Shown here: piece after piece, positions 40,919 to 49,187 of the stretch
How positions within the stretch are numbered: position 1 is the stretch's first letter
Layout of the letters: every line of letters starts with the position of its first letter
Origin: Clostridiales bacterium
GTDB taxonomy: Bacteria; Bacillota_A; Clostridia; Oscillospirales; Oscillospiraceae
NCBI GenBank assembly: GCA_004553625.1
Contig: SFKX01000011.1
Location: forward strand, 14,963-78,962
Length of the DNA stretch: 64,000 nt
Reading direction: 5' to 3'
The notes under the pieces: model-generated
The model's input: only the letters and a program-made list of their open reading frames with translations
Databases searched by the model: none
Told to the model about the DNA's origin: nothing
Program-made: the position numbers and the translations under genes

Positions 40919-43246
40919 TCAGGCAACGAACTTGCCGGAGGCCTCGTCCCAGTTCAGGCCGGCGGCCTTGAAGAAGCCGATGGCGGCCTGCAGGGCGGCG
41001 TCGTAGCGCTCCTGCTCGGTCATGCCGTCGGTGTAGATCGGGTTGCCGTCCACATCGACGGAGAAGGCGGTCTGGTAGCCCTCGTCAGCCGGACGCGGGG
41101 CAGCCCAGGAGGTGTTGGTGATCGGGTACTGGATGACTGCGGCGGTCTCGCCGTAGTAGCTGTTCACGACGGTGTCGCGGTAGACGGAGAACAGGGTCGC
41201 GAAGCCCTTGCGGAGGTTCTTGGAGGCCTCGCTGCCGGGCTCGCCGTTCATGCAGATGTTCTCGGCGCAGATGCCTATGTAGCCGTAGCCCAGGTTATCA
41301 ACGCTGAAGGTGGTGATGACGTCGCCGGTCAGCTCGCCGTTGGAGTTGTAGCCCTTGATGTCCTTAACGCACTGGACGTTGAAGTTCGGGTCGGTGATGT
41401 CGAAGGTGGCCGCGTCGGAAGCGACGCCGCTCAGCTTATCGGAAGCTGCGGTCTCCTGGAACAGGAGGTACTTGGTCTTGGGCACGCCCTTCCAGTAGTT
41501 CTCGTTGGCCTCGAAGGTGACGACGCCGTTCTCATAGGAGACGAACTTGTAGGCGCCGGCGCCCATGGGCTGGGTGGTCTTGGAGCGGACCAGGCTCAGG
41601 TCGCCCTTGGGGAAGCCGAAGGAGTTGTTCTCGTAGTCGTACAGGGCCTCATCGCCGTAGTAGTGCAGCGGGGCGACGGGCAGGGCCATCTGGTAGATGG
41701 CGGTGGCGTCGAAGCTGGTCATGTGGACGGTCATGCTGTAGTCGCCGGTCTTGATGATGCCGGGGATGTTGGGCACGGAGCTGCCGGTGGCAACGCCTGC
41801 CTGGTACTCGGCGGCGGCATCGCCCAGCTCGGCGTAGATGAAGTCGGAGATGGAGGTGCCGGCGGTCTCGAGGTTGATGCCGGTGTCGCTCAGGTCGTAG
41901 CCGTATTTGTCAACGATGGCCTGGAAGAAGTCGGCGGCGGTGGCGTCGGCAGCGAGGCCTTCATAGGCCCAGGCAGCCGCAGCGCCGGCGACGTCGCCCG
42001 CCTCGGCGTAGCCGGCGTCGACGCAGTAGTCAACTATCTCCTGGGCAAACTTCTCGCCCGCGGGCCAGAAGGCGTCCCAGAAAGCGGTCTGCTGCTCCTC
42101 GGTCCAGTTGGTGAAGTCGGTGTTGTCCGGGCCGGCGGCCACGATGAGGTTCACGAGCAGCTCCATGCCGGAGCGGTACTCCGTCATGCCCTCGACGGGC
42201 AGGGCGTAGAAGGTGGAGCTGCCGTCATAGGTCGGGTCGCAGAGAACGTACATACCGAAGATGACGTCGTCGATGTCGGCGGTGGTGCCGTCGGAGAACT
42301 TGATGTCGTCGCGCATGGTGACGTTGTAATCGACGGTGCCGTCGTCATTCTGGACGACCTCGATGTTGGAGATGCCGTAGTAGGTGTAATCGGTGCCGTT
42401 GTAGCTGCGGGTCTCGCCCTCGATGCCGTTGAGGACGGGGTTGCCCTCGCGGTCAAGGCCCATGAGGTACTGGGTGGTCATGTCGCCCACGTCGACGTCA
42501 TAGGCGGTCTTGCCGAAGAAGGGGCTGAACTTGGAGGAGAAGTAGTCATAGCCGACGACCAGCTGGTCGGCGCCGTTCGTCTCGATCTTCTCTATCTCAG
42601 CCATCCAGCGCCAGAACGGGGTGATGTCGGGGGTGACGGTGTCTATGTTCACGCGCTCGGTGCTCATGATGATGGCGTTCTGCCTCTGGTAGACGGGGAC
42701 CTCAACGGCCCAGTCGATGATGATGTCGAGGCACTGCTTGTAGGTCGCCTTGCGGAAGGCCTGGTCGGCGCTGGTGCGGGCCTCCATGATGAGCTCGTCG
42801 AGGGTGTCGTCGGCTATCATGTAGTGGTTGGACTCGGTGCCGCCCTTGCCGTTGCCGTTGGTGCTGTAGTAGACCTGGTACATATCGGGGTCAGCGGTGG
42901 AAGTCCACGCGGCGCACCAGAACTCAGCGCTTATCGGGTTGGACTCGATGGCCTGCCAGAGCACGTTGGGGTCGCTGGGGTCGTTTATCTGCAGGTCAAT
43001 GCCGATGGTGGCGAGGGCCTCTTTGGCGTTGGTCAGGATGCCGTAGGCCGGGTGGTCGCCGACGCCGTCGGCCGGGATTATGGCCTCATAGCTGAGGGCG
43101 TACTCCCCGGTGTCACTCGGGGCTTCGGTCGTGTCCGGCGTATCGCTCTCCGTCGGGGCGGGTTCGCCGCAGGCGGCCAGAGCGAAGACCATGGCGAGCG
43201 CAAGCGCCAGAGCCAGGAATTTCTTCAGATTTTTGCTCATTTTCAC
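40919..43246 (-). CDS. oppA: Family 5 (oligopeptide) solute-binding lipoprotein, apparently circularly permuted
   Basis: The 775-residue receptor has a lipoprotein signal (lipobox LAAC, Cys 26) and an acidic linker to about residue 49. Residues about 50-222 are what normally ends an SBP_5 protein: DHPAYGILTNAKEALATIGI, WCAAWTSTADPDMYQVYY, SNHYMIADDTLDELIMEAR, WAVEVPVYQRQN, TPFWRWMAEIE. Only then, from residue about 227, comes the usual N-terminal lobe: LVVGYDYFSSKFSPFFGKTAYD, YNVTMRDDIKFSDGTTADIDDV. The protein stops at FFKAAGLNWDEASGKFVA, exactly where the missing C-terminal part would begin. It is in an operon with OppBCDF and is presumably the peptide receptor. Frame and codon use look intact. 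Confidence 0.9.
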   Translation of the reverse strand: MKMSKNLKKFLALALALAMVFALAACGEPAPTESDTPDTTEAPSDTGEYALSYEAIIPADGVGDHPAYGILTNAKEALATIGIDLQINDPSDPNVLWQAIESNPISAEFWCAAWTSTADPDMYQVYYSTNGNGKGGTESNHYMIADDTLDELIMEARTSADQAFRKATYKQCLDIIIDWAVEVPVYQRQNAIIMSTERVNIDTVTPDITPFWRWMAEIEKIETNGADQLVVGYDYFSSKFSPFFGKTAYDVDVGDMTTQYLMGLDREGNPVLNGIEGETRSYNGTDYTYYGISNIEVVQNDDGTVDYNVTMRDDIKFSDGTTADIDDVIFGMYVLCDPTYDGSSTFYALPVEGMTEYRSGMELLVNLIVAAGPDNTDFTNWTEEQQTAFWDAFWPAGEKFAQEIVDYCVDAGYAEAGDVAGAAAAWAYEGLAADATAADFFQAIVDKYGYDLSDTGINLETAGTSISDFIYAELGDAAAEYQAGVATGSSVPNIPGIIKTGDYSMTVHMTSFDATAIYQMALPVAPLHYYGDEALYDYENNSFGFPKGDLSLVRSKTTQPMGAGAYKFVSYENGVVTFEANENYWKGVPKTKYLLFQETAASDKLSGVASDAATFDITDPNFNVQCVKDIKGYNSNGELTGDVITTFSVDNLGYGYIGICAENICMNGEPGSEASKNLRKGFATLFSVYRDTVVNSYYGETAAVIQYPITNTSWAAPRPADEGYQTAFSVDVDGNPIYTDGMTEQERYDAALQAAIGFFKAAGLNWDEASGKFVA

Positions 43247-43259
43247 TTTTTCCTCCTTG

Positions 43260-43292
43260 TTTTGGGTCTCTTTTTATTAAGCGCCGAAGCGC
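43260..43292 (-). promoter_or_regulatory. Hairpin in the oppA leader
   Basis: On the minus strand TTATTATGCGC-TTCG-GCGCTTAATAA forms a stem with a stable TTCG tetraloop just upstream of the oppA ribosome site. It may terminate the upstream gene weakly or protect the oppA message. Confidence 0.5.
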
Positions 43293-43300
43293 ATAATAAA

Positions 43301-43852
43301 CTAATCCTCTTCCCCGCACTCAACTGTGCGGAGTCTCTCTCTCACGGCAAAGCCGTACCCCCCCAGCGCCGCCATTGCCGCGGCGCAGAGTCCGAAAATG
43401 ACGTCGTACACGTTCACGCTCTCCGGCGCGGCCAGGGCAGTAACGCCCAGCCCCAGCGCCGAGACGCCTGCCAGCAGCATGAGCCAAAACGCGCACACAG
43501 GCAGCCGCTTGGAGAGCTTTTCCGCCTCCGAGCGTATGAGCCGCGCCGCGCCGCGCCTCCGCCACAGCAGAATGGCGGAACCCGTCATATAGCCCAGAGG
43601 CAGCGCGGAAAATGCAAAGGGCAATATGACCCACATGAGCTTTGAAGCCCCCGTCCTCGGCAGGAGCGCCCCCAGAAACAGCAGCCAGGCCCCGCAGCCG
43701 CCCCACAACAGAGGACGCGCGCATTTTTTGGCCCCGGCCTCGTCCGCAAATTCGAAATGCTTCCCCACATAAACGGCTTCGGTGCGTATACCACCCCGCT
43801 CCGTCACGCTTTCAGAGAGCTTGTAATCCTTTATGTACTTCCGCGTGACCAT
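43301..43852 (-). CDS. Small integral membrane protein of unknown function
   Basis: A 183-residue protein with four predicted helices in two pairs (about residues 47-90 and 117-168) and charged ends. Segments include YVGKHFEFADEAGAKK and LWGGCGAWLLFLGALLP. No family is recognised. It starts 6 bases after an XRE regulator gene, with GAGG upstream, so the two form a pair. It precedes oppA, but a hairpin separates them. It could sense or report a membrane signal to the regulator. Confidence 0.65.
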   Translation of the reverse strand: MVTRKYIKDYKLSESVTERGGIRTEAVYVGKHFEFADEAGAKKCARPLLWGGCGAWLLFLGALLPRTGASKLMWVILPFAFSALPLGYMTGSAILLWRRRGAARLIRSEAEKLSKRLPVCAFWLMLLAGVSALGLGVTALAAPESVNVYDVIFGLCAAAMAALGGYGFAVRERLRTVECGEED

Positions 43853-43858
43853 TCTCAG

Positions 43859-44092
43859 TCAGTCCTCAAACAGCCGTGAGACCGGCACTTCCAGTTTCTC
43901 AGAGATGAGAAACAGAGTCTCCAGAGACACGCCCTTCACGTCCGCCGCATTGTTCGCCTCAATTTGGCTGACAAAGCTCACACTCCGGCCTATTGCCTCC
44001 GCCAACTGCTCCTGAGTCATGCCGCGCAGTTTCCTGTAATACGCTATCTTCAGGCCAAGCACTCTGAACTTTTCTCGGAATTCCTCGCGCAT
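43859..44092 (-). CDS. XRE-family HTH regulator
   Basis: A 77-residue Cro/C1-type protein: LGLKIAYYRKLRGMTQEQLAEAIGRSVSFVSQIE covers most of residues 9-43, with the conserved Q-x-x-L-A. The rest (LETLFLISEKLEVPVSRLF) is the usual fourth and fifth helix. The ATG at 44092 has AGGGG at proper distance; upstream codons to 44179 overlap the palindrome at 44162-44179. It is paired with the membrane protein downstream. Confidence 0.88.
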   Translation of the reverse strand: MREEFREKFRVLGLKIAYYRKLRGMTQEQLAEAIGRSVSFVSQIEANNAADVKGVSLETLFLISEKLEVPVSRLFED

Positions 44093-44161
44093 CTGCTTAC
44101 CCCTGTAAACCTGCCTAACACTGCGGTATTCATTGTCCGAAAAGCTGCATACACCCCCGGA

Positions 44162-44179
44162 TTGTATAATTTTATACAA
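44162..44179. promoter_or_regulatory. Perfect palindrome upstream of the XRE regulator
   Basis: TTGTATAATTTTATACAA has 8-bp perfect arms around TT. It lies 70 bases before the XRE ATG in an AT-rich promoter-like zone and is a likely autoregulatory operator. Confidence 0.6.
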
Positions 44180-44314
44180 ATTTCACCCCTATTATAATAA
44201 TCCACCAGTGTTTTTTCTTTCGCTCACAGTGAAAGAATCTTGAATTATAGCGAAATCAACCTATTTTTGCCCAACCCATCGTACAAAATCAGGAAAAAGT
44301 GAATAATTCAAAAT

Positions 44315-44346
44315 CAAAAAAGCGGGCCTAAGCCCGCTTTTTTTGA
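44315..44346 (-). terminator. Terminator of the sugar ATPase gene
   Basis: AAAAAGCGGGC and GCCCGCTTTTT arms around CTAA, with A and T runs on both sides (44316-44344). Confidence 0.88.
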
Positions 44347-44405
44347 CGCATGCTCCGGTATTTTGACGAAGCATTGTGTTAAATTTTGTACTCTTTTGCC
44401 AGAAA

Positions 44406-45614
44406 TCAGGTGAGCGCCTTGCCGCTCTCCTTATCAAACACATGGACGACGTTCTCGCTGAAGGTGAAGCTGACTTCCTCGCCGTAGCGGTAGCCGAACT
44501 TGTGGTCCTCCGGCAGGTCGACCGTTGCGATGACAAGGACGACGTCCTTGCCGTTGGCATTGACATGCAGGTGGATGGAGGAACCCATCATCTCGGACAC
44601 GTCCACAGTGGCCTTGACGCTCGTCGCGCCCTTGTCGCAGAGCATGATATGCTCGGGGCGCACGCCCAGCACCACCGGACCGGCTGCCGCGCCGTGAGCC
44701 CTCAGGCTGGCCTGCTTCTCCTCGGAGATGGCGAACTCCGTGCCGTACAGCATCACGCTGTATTTGTCGCCGGTCTTTTTGAGCTCGGCGTCGAAGAAGT
44801 TCATCTGAGGCGTGCCGATGAAGCCCGCCACGAAGAGGTTGGCAGGATGATTGAAGACCTCCTGCGGAGTGCCGATCTGCTGGATGAAGCCGTCTCGCAT
44901 GATGACGATACGGTCGCCCAGGGTCATGGCCTCGGTCTGGTCGTGGGTGACGTAGATGAAGGTGGTGTTGATCCTCTGGCGCAGCTTGATTATCTCGGCG
45001 CGCATCTGGTTACGGAGCTTTGCGTCGAGGTTGGACAGCGGCTCGTCCATGAGGAAGACCTTCGGCTCGCGGACGATGGCGCGGCCGATGGCGACACGCT
45101 GCCTCTGGCCGCCGGAAAGCGCCTTGGGCTTACGGTCGAGGTACTGGGTGATGTCCAGGATCTCGGCGGCCTCGCGGACCTTTTCGTCTATGGTCTTTTT
45201 GTCGACCTTCTTGAGTTTGAGCGAGAACGCCATGTTCTCATAAACAGTCATGTGGGGGTACAGAGCGTAGTTCTGGAACACCATTGCGATGTCCCTGTCC
45301 TTGGGGGGAACGTCGTTCACGACGCGCCCGTCTATGATGACCTCGCCCTCGGAGATCTCCTCAAGGCCGGCGATCATACGCAGGGTGGTGGACTTGCCGC
45401 AGCCGGAGGGGCCGACCAGGACGATGAATTCCTTATCCGCGATGTCTATGTTGAACTGCTGCACCGCGACAACGCCCTTATCGGTTATCTGGAGGTTGGA
45501 CTTCTTCTCCTCAGCGGGGGCCTCTTCGCCTTTTTTGACCTTTTTCTTCTTCTTGGTGTCTCCCGCCGCGTTGGGGTAGATCTTCATTACGTTTTTCAGG
45601 ACTACTTCTGACAT
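44406..45614 (-). CDS. Multi-sugar ABC transporter ATP-binding protein (MsmK/UgpC-type)
   Basis: The 402-residue ATPase has Walker A LVGPSGCGKSTTLRMIAGLE near residue 68, Q-loop MVFQNYALYPHMTV, signature LSGGQRQRVAIGRAI, Walker B VFLMDEPLSNLDAKLR, and an H-loop in YVTHDQTEAMTL. A MalK-type regulatory TOBE domain follows (VVLGVRPEHIML). Residues about 20-38 form an unusual Lys/Glu-rich insertion (KKKKKVKKGEE). As the only CUT1-type ATPase in the window it probably powers both the maltodextrin and the GH30-linked transporters, as MsmK does in other Firmicutes. Confidence 0.93.
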   Translation of the reverse strand: MSEVVLKNVMKIYPNAAGDTKKKKKVKKGEEAPAEEKKSNLQITDKGVVAVQQFNIDIADKEFIVLVGPSGCGKSTTLRMIAGLEEISEGEVIIDGRVVNDVPPKDRDIAMVFQNYALYPHMTVYENMAFSLKLKKVDKKTIDEKVREAAEILDITQYLDRKPKALSGGQRQRVAIGRAIVREPKVFLMDEPLSNLDAKLRNQMRAEIIKLRQRINTTFIYVTHDQTEAMTLGDRIVIMRDGFIQQIGTPQEVFNHPANLFVAGFIGTPQMNFFDAELKKTGDKYSVMLYGTEFAISEEKQASLRAHGAAAGPVVLGVRPEHIMLCDKGATSVKATVDVSEMMGSSIHLHVNANGKDVVLVIATVDLPEDHKFGYRYGEEVSFTFSENVVHVFDKESGKALT

Positions 45615-45795
45615 TTTCCGGCTTTAGCGCACCTGCCTCCGCAAGAGTGCGCCTCGCTGCCGCCAAAACCGGCGCGCAGCATTACGCCAGGTCTCCACAC
45701 TGACGCACCGCAAGCCTAACGGACGTTCTGTTCCTCCTATCTTTATGTACGTGCGGACATGGTAATGGAGTGCCCGCGCGCCATGGATTCACTAT

Positions 45796-45824
45796 ATTTT
45801 ATAACATCTCCGTTCCACTGTAAA
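45796..45824 (-). promoter_or_regulatory. Promoter of the sugar ATPase gene, with a long leader
   Basis: On the minus strand TTTACA (45819-45824), 17 bases, TAAAAT (45796-45801). The start codon is at 45614, so the predicted leader is about 175 bases. It contains GCGCAC/GTGCGC arms that could sequester a GGAGG and the short dyad AACGGACGTT (45718-45727). Confidence 0.55.
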
Positions 45825-45875
45825 TCCGGGATATTCCACAATTTTCTGCTTATGTTTTAAGCATCCTGCACAGCC

Positions 45876-46661
45876 TTATTTATCGACGCTCCGAGTGAAA
45901 GAAACGCCGTCCTTGTGCAGGAAGATATCCAGCTTTACCCGGTCCGCCCGGATGAGGCTCTGCGTGAACTCATAGACGACGCCCGCCTCCGTCCGAGTCC
46001 GCCGCTGGACCGAAAATGCGCAGGAGCCGGGGCGGCAGCCCAGCAGCTCCGCCTCCCTCCTGCCCAGGGTGACGGCCTCATAGGAGTCCACCGCGGAACA
46101 GGGTACGATCCCCTCCTCATAGAGCAGACTGTAGAAGCTGTGCGTCTCCAGCAGCTCGCGCGTGAGCTTGGGGTATATGTAGGTCGGGTAGAACGAGGTC
46201 TCCAGGATCAGCGGCTGGCCGTTCACGTTCCTGATCCTCGTGAACTTATATATCTGAGTCTTGTGGCTGCCCATGTCCAGCATCGAGACGATATCCGGAG
46301 TCGGGTCCATGATCTCAAACTCCAATATGGTGGAGGACGGCGTCATCCCCATCGCGCTTATCTCGCTCGTGAACGAGTACACGTTCTCGGTCCTGCGACG
46401 CATCTTCGGCTCCGCGACGAAGGTGCCGCGCCCCTGCTTGCGTACCACCAGCCCCTCCGCTTCCAGGGCGCCTATCGCCTGGCGCACCGTACTGCGTGAA
46501 ACGTCAAATGTTCTGCAAAGCTCCGCCTCGGAGGGAAGCAGCGCCCCGGGCGGCAGCGTCCCCGCAGATATATTGCGCTTTATTATGCTCACAAGCTGCG
46601 AGTACAGAGGTATGTCGCTGTCCATCGACAGTTTGTTCAAAAGTACCGGGTTTGTGTCCAT
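45876..46661 (-). CDS. GntR-family (HutC subfamily) transcriptional regulator
   Basis: A 261-residue regulator. The winged HTH reads PLYSQLVSIIKRNISAGTLPPGALLPSEAELCRTFDVSRSTVRQAIGALEAEGL near residues 17-70, followed by GRGTFVA. The C-terminal UTRA effector domain runs from about residue 90, with YKFTRIRNVNGQPLILETSFYP and EAVTLGRREAELLG. It is divergent from the ferredoxin-AOR operon and upstream of the sugar ATPase gene in the same direction, and could control either. UTRA domains commonly bind sugar phosphates or amino-sugar derivatives. The ATG at 46661 has AGAGG 7 bases upstream. Confidence 0.93.
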   Translation of the reverse strand: MDTNPVLLNKLSMDSDIPLYSQLVSIIKRNISAGTLPPGALLPSEAELCRTFDVSRSTVRQAIGALEAEGLVVRKQGRGTFVAEPKMRRRTENVYSFTSEISAMGMTPSSTILEFEIMDPTPDIVSMLDMGSHKTQIYKFTRIRNVNGQPLILETSFYPTYIYPKLTRELLETHSFYSLLYEEGIVPCSAVDSYEAVTLGRREAELLGCRPGSCAFSVQRRTRTEAGVVYEFTQSLIRADRVKLDIFLHKDGVSFTRSVDK

Positions 46662-46692
46662 CTTTTGTCCTCTCATTATTTCCAACTTGTAC

Positions 46693-46709
46693 TAACGTCT
46701 CATACGTTA
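46693..46709. promoter_or_regulatory. Inverted repeat upstream of the GntR gene
   Basis: TAACGT (46693-46698) and ACGTTA (46704-46709) are a perfect dyad with a 5-base centre, 32 bases before the GntR start. It is a plausible autoregulatory site. Confidence 0.5.
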
Positions 46710-46822
46710 CTCTTATTATAACTGACCCTGACGATTTTTACAAGGGGCAAGTTCCTTGTGAAATTATTGTTCATTTTCGTGTTCTCTGTTCAGTTTTTAT
46801 ACATTAAAACTTCAAAATGTAG

Positions 46823-46851
46823 TTTACATTTGGGATTTTATGCTTTACACT
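46823..46851 (+). promoter_or_regulatory. Promoter of the ferredoxin-AOR operon
   Basis: TTTACA (46823-46828), 17 bases, TACACT (46846-46851). Just upstream, TACATT (46800-46805) and AATGTA (46816-46821) form an inverted repeat that could bind a regulator. Confidence 0.5.
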
Positions 46852-46875
46852 GGTAATACGAAAGGGGGTTGCGCC

Positions 46876-47295
46876 ATGGCACACAGCATTCTTGACAACT
46901 GCATAGGCTGCGGCGCCTGCGCCCGGACCTGTCCTGTACACGCCATTGAGGGCGCCTTGAAGTCGCGGCACGCAATAAACGCGAAGCGCTGCATAGACTG
47001 CGGCGTCTGCGGCATGAGCTGCCCCGCCGGGGCGGTGATGGACGCCTCGGGCAGGGTCTGCGCGCGCGTGCCTGTAAAGGAACGGAGGATACCGGTCATA
47101 GACGGGGAGCTTTGCAGCGCCTGTCAGATCTGCGTGACCTTCTGCGCGGCCAAGGCGCTGGCCATCTCAGAGCCTCGGGCCCGCGGCGATGTCGAGGCAC
47201 ACTGTGTGCTGGCAAAGCCTGAAAAATGCGTGGGCTGCGGCGTCTGCGAGCTCGAATGTCCCCTGCACGCCATAAGGATGGAGGCGAGAACATGA
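46876..47295 (+). CDS. Polyferredoxin with four [4Fe-4S] motifs
   Basis: The 139-residue protein has four CxxCxxCxxxC sites: CIGCGACARTCP near residue 9, CIDCGVCGMSCP near residue 41, CSACQICVTFCA near residue 80 and CVGCGVCELECP near residue 120. It should carry electrons to or from the aldehyde oxidoreductase, whose start codon overlaps its stop (ATGA). The ATG at 46876 follows AAAGGGGG; an upstream start at 46840 overlaps the promoter. Confidence 0.95.
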   Translation: MAHSILDNCIGCGACARTCPVHAIEGALKSRHAINAKRCIDCGVCGMSCPAGAVMDASGRVCARVPVKERRIPVIDGELCSACQICVTFCAAKALAISEPRARGDVEAHCVLAKPEKCVGCGVCELECPLHAIRMEART

Positions 47296-49187
47296 ACCTG
47301 CCGATCTATGCGAAAGTCGACCTCACGGCCGGGCGCTGGGAGCCCTTTGAGATACCGCGGGACTACTTCAAAAAATACGTCGGCGGCAAGTGCCTCGCGG
47401 CGCGGCTGCTGCTCGACCTCACGGAGCCGGGCCTTGGCCCGCTCTCCGAGCGCGCCGTCATCATCATAAACACGGGGCCGCTCAACGGCACGGGCGCGCC
47501 CTCGTCGAGCCGCTTCAACCTCAGCTTCAAGAACGTCATGACGGGCGGCATCGCGTCCTCGAACTGCGGCGGGCAGTTCGGCGTCATGCTGAAAAGGGCG
47601 GGCTTCGACGGACTCATCATCACGGGCCGCGCTGCGGAGCCGAGCGTCCTGGAGATACTCGACGGCGAGGTACATATTAGGCCCGCGCCGGAGCTCTGGG
47701 GCCTGGACGCGGAAAAGACGCAGGAGCGCTTCCCGGAATGGTACGGAAAACTGGTAATAGGCCCCGCAGGCGAGAACGGCGTGCTCTACGCCTCAGCCAT
47801 CTCGGGTGAGCGCGTGGCGGGCCGCTGCGGTTCTGGCGCGGTACTTGGCTCGAAGAACCTCAAGGCGCTGGTCGCCTACGGCTCGAAGCGGCCGGAGGTG
47901 TATGATCGCGAGGGTTTCGACAAGTTCATTTTGAAATGGATAAAGTTCATAAAAAAGCACCCCATGACGGGGCAGAGTCTACCGCGCTACGGCTCTGCCG
48001 GCCTTGTAAACAAGGCCAACGCCACGAACGCCCTGCCGACAAAGAATTTCCAGAGCGGCCACTTCGACAAAGCCGACGCGGTCTCCGGCGAGACGCTGAC
48101 GGAGACAAAGCTCATCCGCAACAGCGGCTGCGTGAGCTGCCCCATCCGCTGCGAGCGGCGCGTGCCTGTGGACGGGCGTGAGCTCAAAGGCCCGGAGTAC
48201 GAGACCCTGGGCTTCTTCGGGCCGAACATCGCCGCCTCGGACATGGACACGGTGCTCCGCATGAACTGGCTATGCGACATCTACGGCGTGGACACGATCT
48301 CTTTCGCCTCCTCGCTCGCCTTTGCCATGGAGCTTAAGGAGCGCGGCATGGCGGACTTCGGTCTGGAGTTCGGCCGGACCGACAACCTGGAGGACGTGCT
48401 TTTGAAGGTCGTGCGCCGGGAGGGCATCTATTCCGACATAGCGGACGGCACGAAGCGCATGGCCGCAAAGTACGGCGGCGAGGACTTTGCTATAAACTCC
48501 AAGGGCCTGGAGCTGGCCTCCTACGAGCCGCGCCGGAGCGTGGGCATGGGTCTCGGCTACGCCGTGGCGAACCGGGGCGGCTGCCACCTGAACGGCGGAT
48601 ATCTTGCGCTGCTCGAGTCCGTGGGCGTTCTGAGCATGGACGCTCTGACGCCGAAGGGCAAGGCGCAGTTCACGGCCTTCATGCAGGACGCGCTTGAGGC
48701 GGTGTCCTCGGCGGGCTGCTGCCTGTTCTCCGCGCAGACCTTCGTGCCGGGGGTGTTCTTCAAGCTCGGGCCGAACAGCGCGGTGACGAGGCTGGTGGGC
48801 AAGGTGATGCCGCACATGGGTCCGATGGTGGCGCTGCTGCTGAATATCACGCCTGTCATCGCCTTCAACTCCCTGCTGCTCCTGCCTCACGCGGAGGCAC
48901 TGCGGCGGGCAACGGGGCTGAGGATGTTCACGGGTTCTTTCCTTGACCTGGGCGAGCGATCGTACAACCTTGAACGGCTGTATAACCTGCGCGAGGGTCT
49001 GACAGCGAAGGATGACAGTCTACCCAAGCGCCTCACCCGGGACCTGCAGGACCCCTCAAATGAACGGACCAGAGTCCCGCTGGAGAAGATGCTCCCCATT
49101 TATTATAAGGTGCGCGGCTGGGACAGGGATGGTCGGCCGACAAAGCGGAAGCTCCGCAGGCTCGGCATAGAGGAGGCAGCGAAATGA
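47292..49187 (+). CDS. Aldehyde:ferredoxin oxidoreductase (tungsten-pterin AOR family)
   Basis: The 631-residue enzyme interconverts aldehydes and carboxylic acids with ferredoxin, using a tungsten or molybdenum bis-pterin and one [4Fe-4S] cluster. AOR features include the N-terminal YVGGKCLAARLLLD, FNLSFKNVMTGGIASSNCGG for pterin binding, GRCGSGAVLGSKNLKALV, and the cluster ligands CVSCPIRC near residue 283 with a fourth Cys near residue 477. The length is normal. It is translationally coupled to the polyferredoxin upstream and the MoaD-like protein downstream, which probably supplies the pterin cofactor. The substrate aldehyde is unknown. Confidence 0.96.
   Translation: MNLPIYAKVDLTAGRWEPFEIPRDYFKKYVGGKCLAARLLLDLTEPGLGPLSERAVIIINTGPLNGTGAPSSSRFNLSFKNVMTGGIASSNCGGQFGVMLKRAGFDGLIITGRAAEPSVLEILDGEVHIRPAPELWGLDAEKTQERFPEWYGKLVIGPAGENGVLYASAISGERVAGRCGSGAVLGSKNLKALVAYGSKRPEVYDREGFDKFILKWIKFIKKHPMTGQSLPRYGSAGLVNKANATNALPTKNFQSGHFDKADAVSGETLTETKLIRNSGCVSCPIRCERRVPVDGRELKGPEYETLGFFGPNIAASDMDTVLRMNWLCDIYGVDTISFASSLAFAMELKERGMADFGLEFGRTDNLEDVLLKVVRREGIYSDIADGTKRMAAKYGGEDFAINSKGLELASYEPRRSVGMGLGYAVANRGGCHLNGGYLALLESVGVLSMDALTPKGKAQFTAFMQDALEAVSSAGCCLFSAQTFVPGVFFKLGPNSAVTRLVGKVMPHMGPMVALLLNITPVIAFNSLLLLPHAEALRRATGLRMFTGSFLDLGERSYNLERLYNLREGLTAKDDSLPKRLTRDLQDPSNERTRVPLEKMLPIYYKVRGWDRDGRPTKRKLRRLGIEEAAK

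Larger units (their letters stand above)
44093..44405. other. 313-base intergenic region between the XRE gene and the sugar ATPase gene
   Basis: It contains the palindrome at 44162-44179 upstream of the XRE gene and the ATPase terminator at 44315-44346. The AT-rich middle shows nothing else recognisable. Confidence 0.6.

Noticed and set aside
40919..43246. oppA as a frameshifted or chimeric pseudogene
   Set aside because: There is a single open frame with intact signal peptide, ribosome site, no stop or frame change at the two junctions, and all parts of one receptor are present once.
41663..43645. 660-codon open frame on the plus strand opposite oppA
   Set aside because: It is composed of Gly/Val/Asp-rich low-complexity translation caused by high G+C antisense of oppA and runs into another gene.
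45615..45875. Short peptide gene after the AGGAGG at about 45733-45741 in the sugar ATPase leader
   Set aside because: No ATG, GTG or TTG lies at a usable distance after that site on the minus strand.
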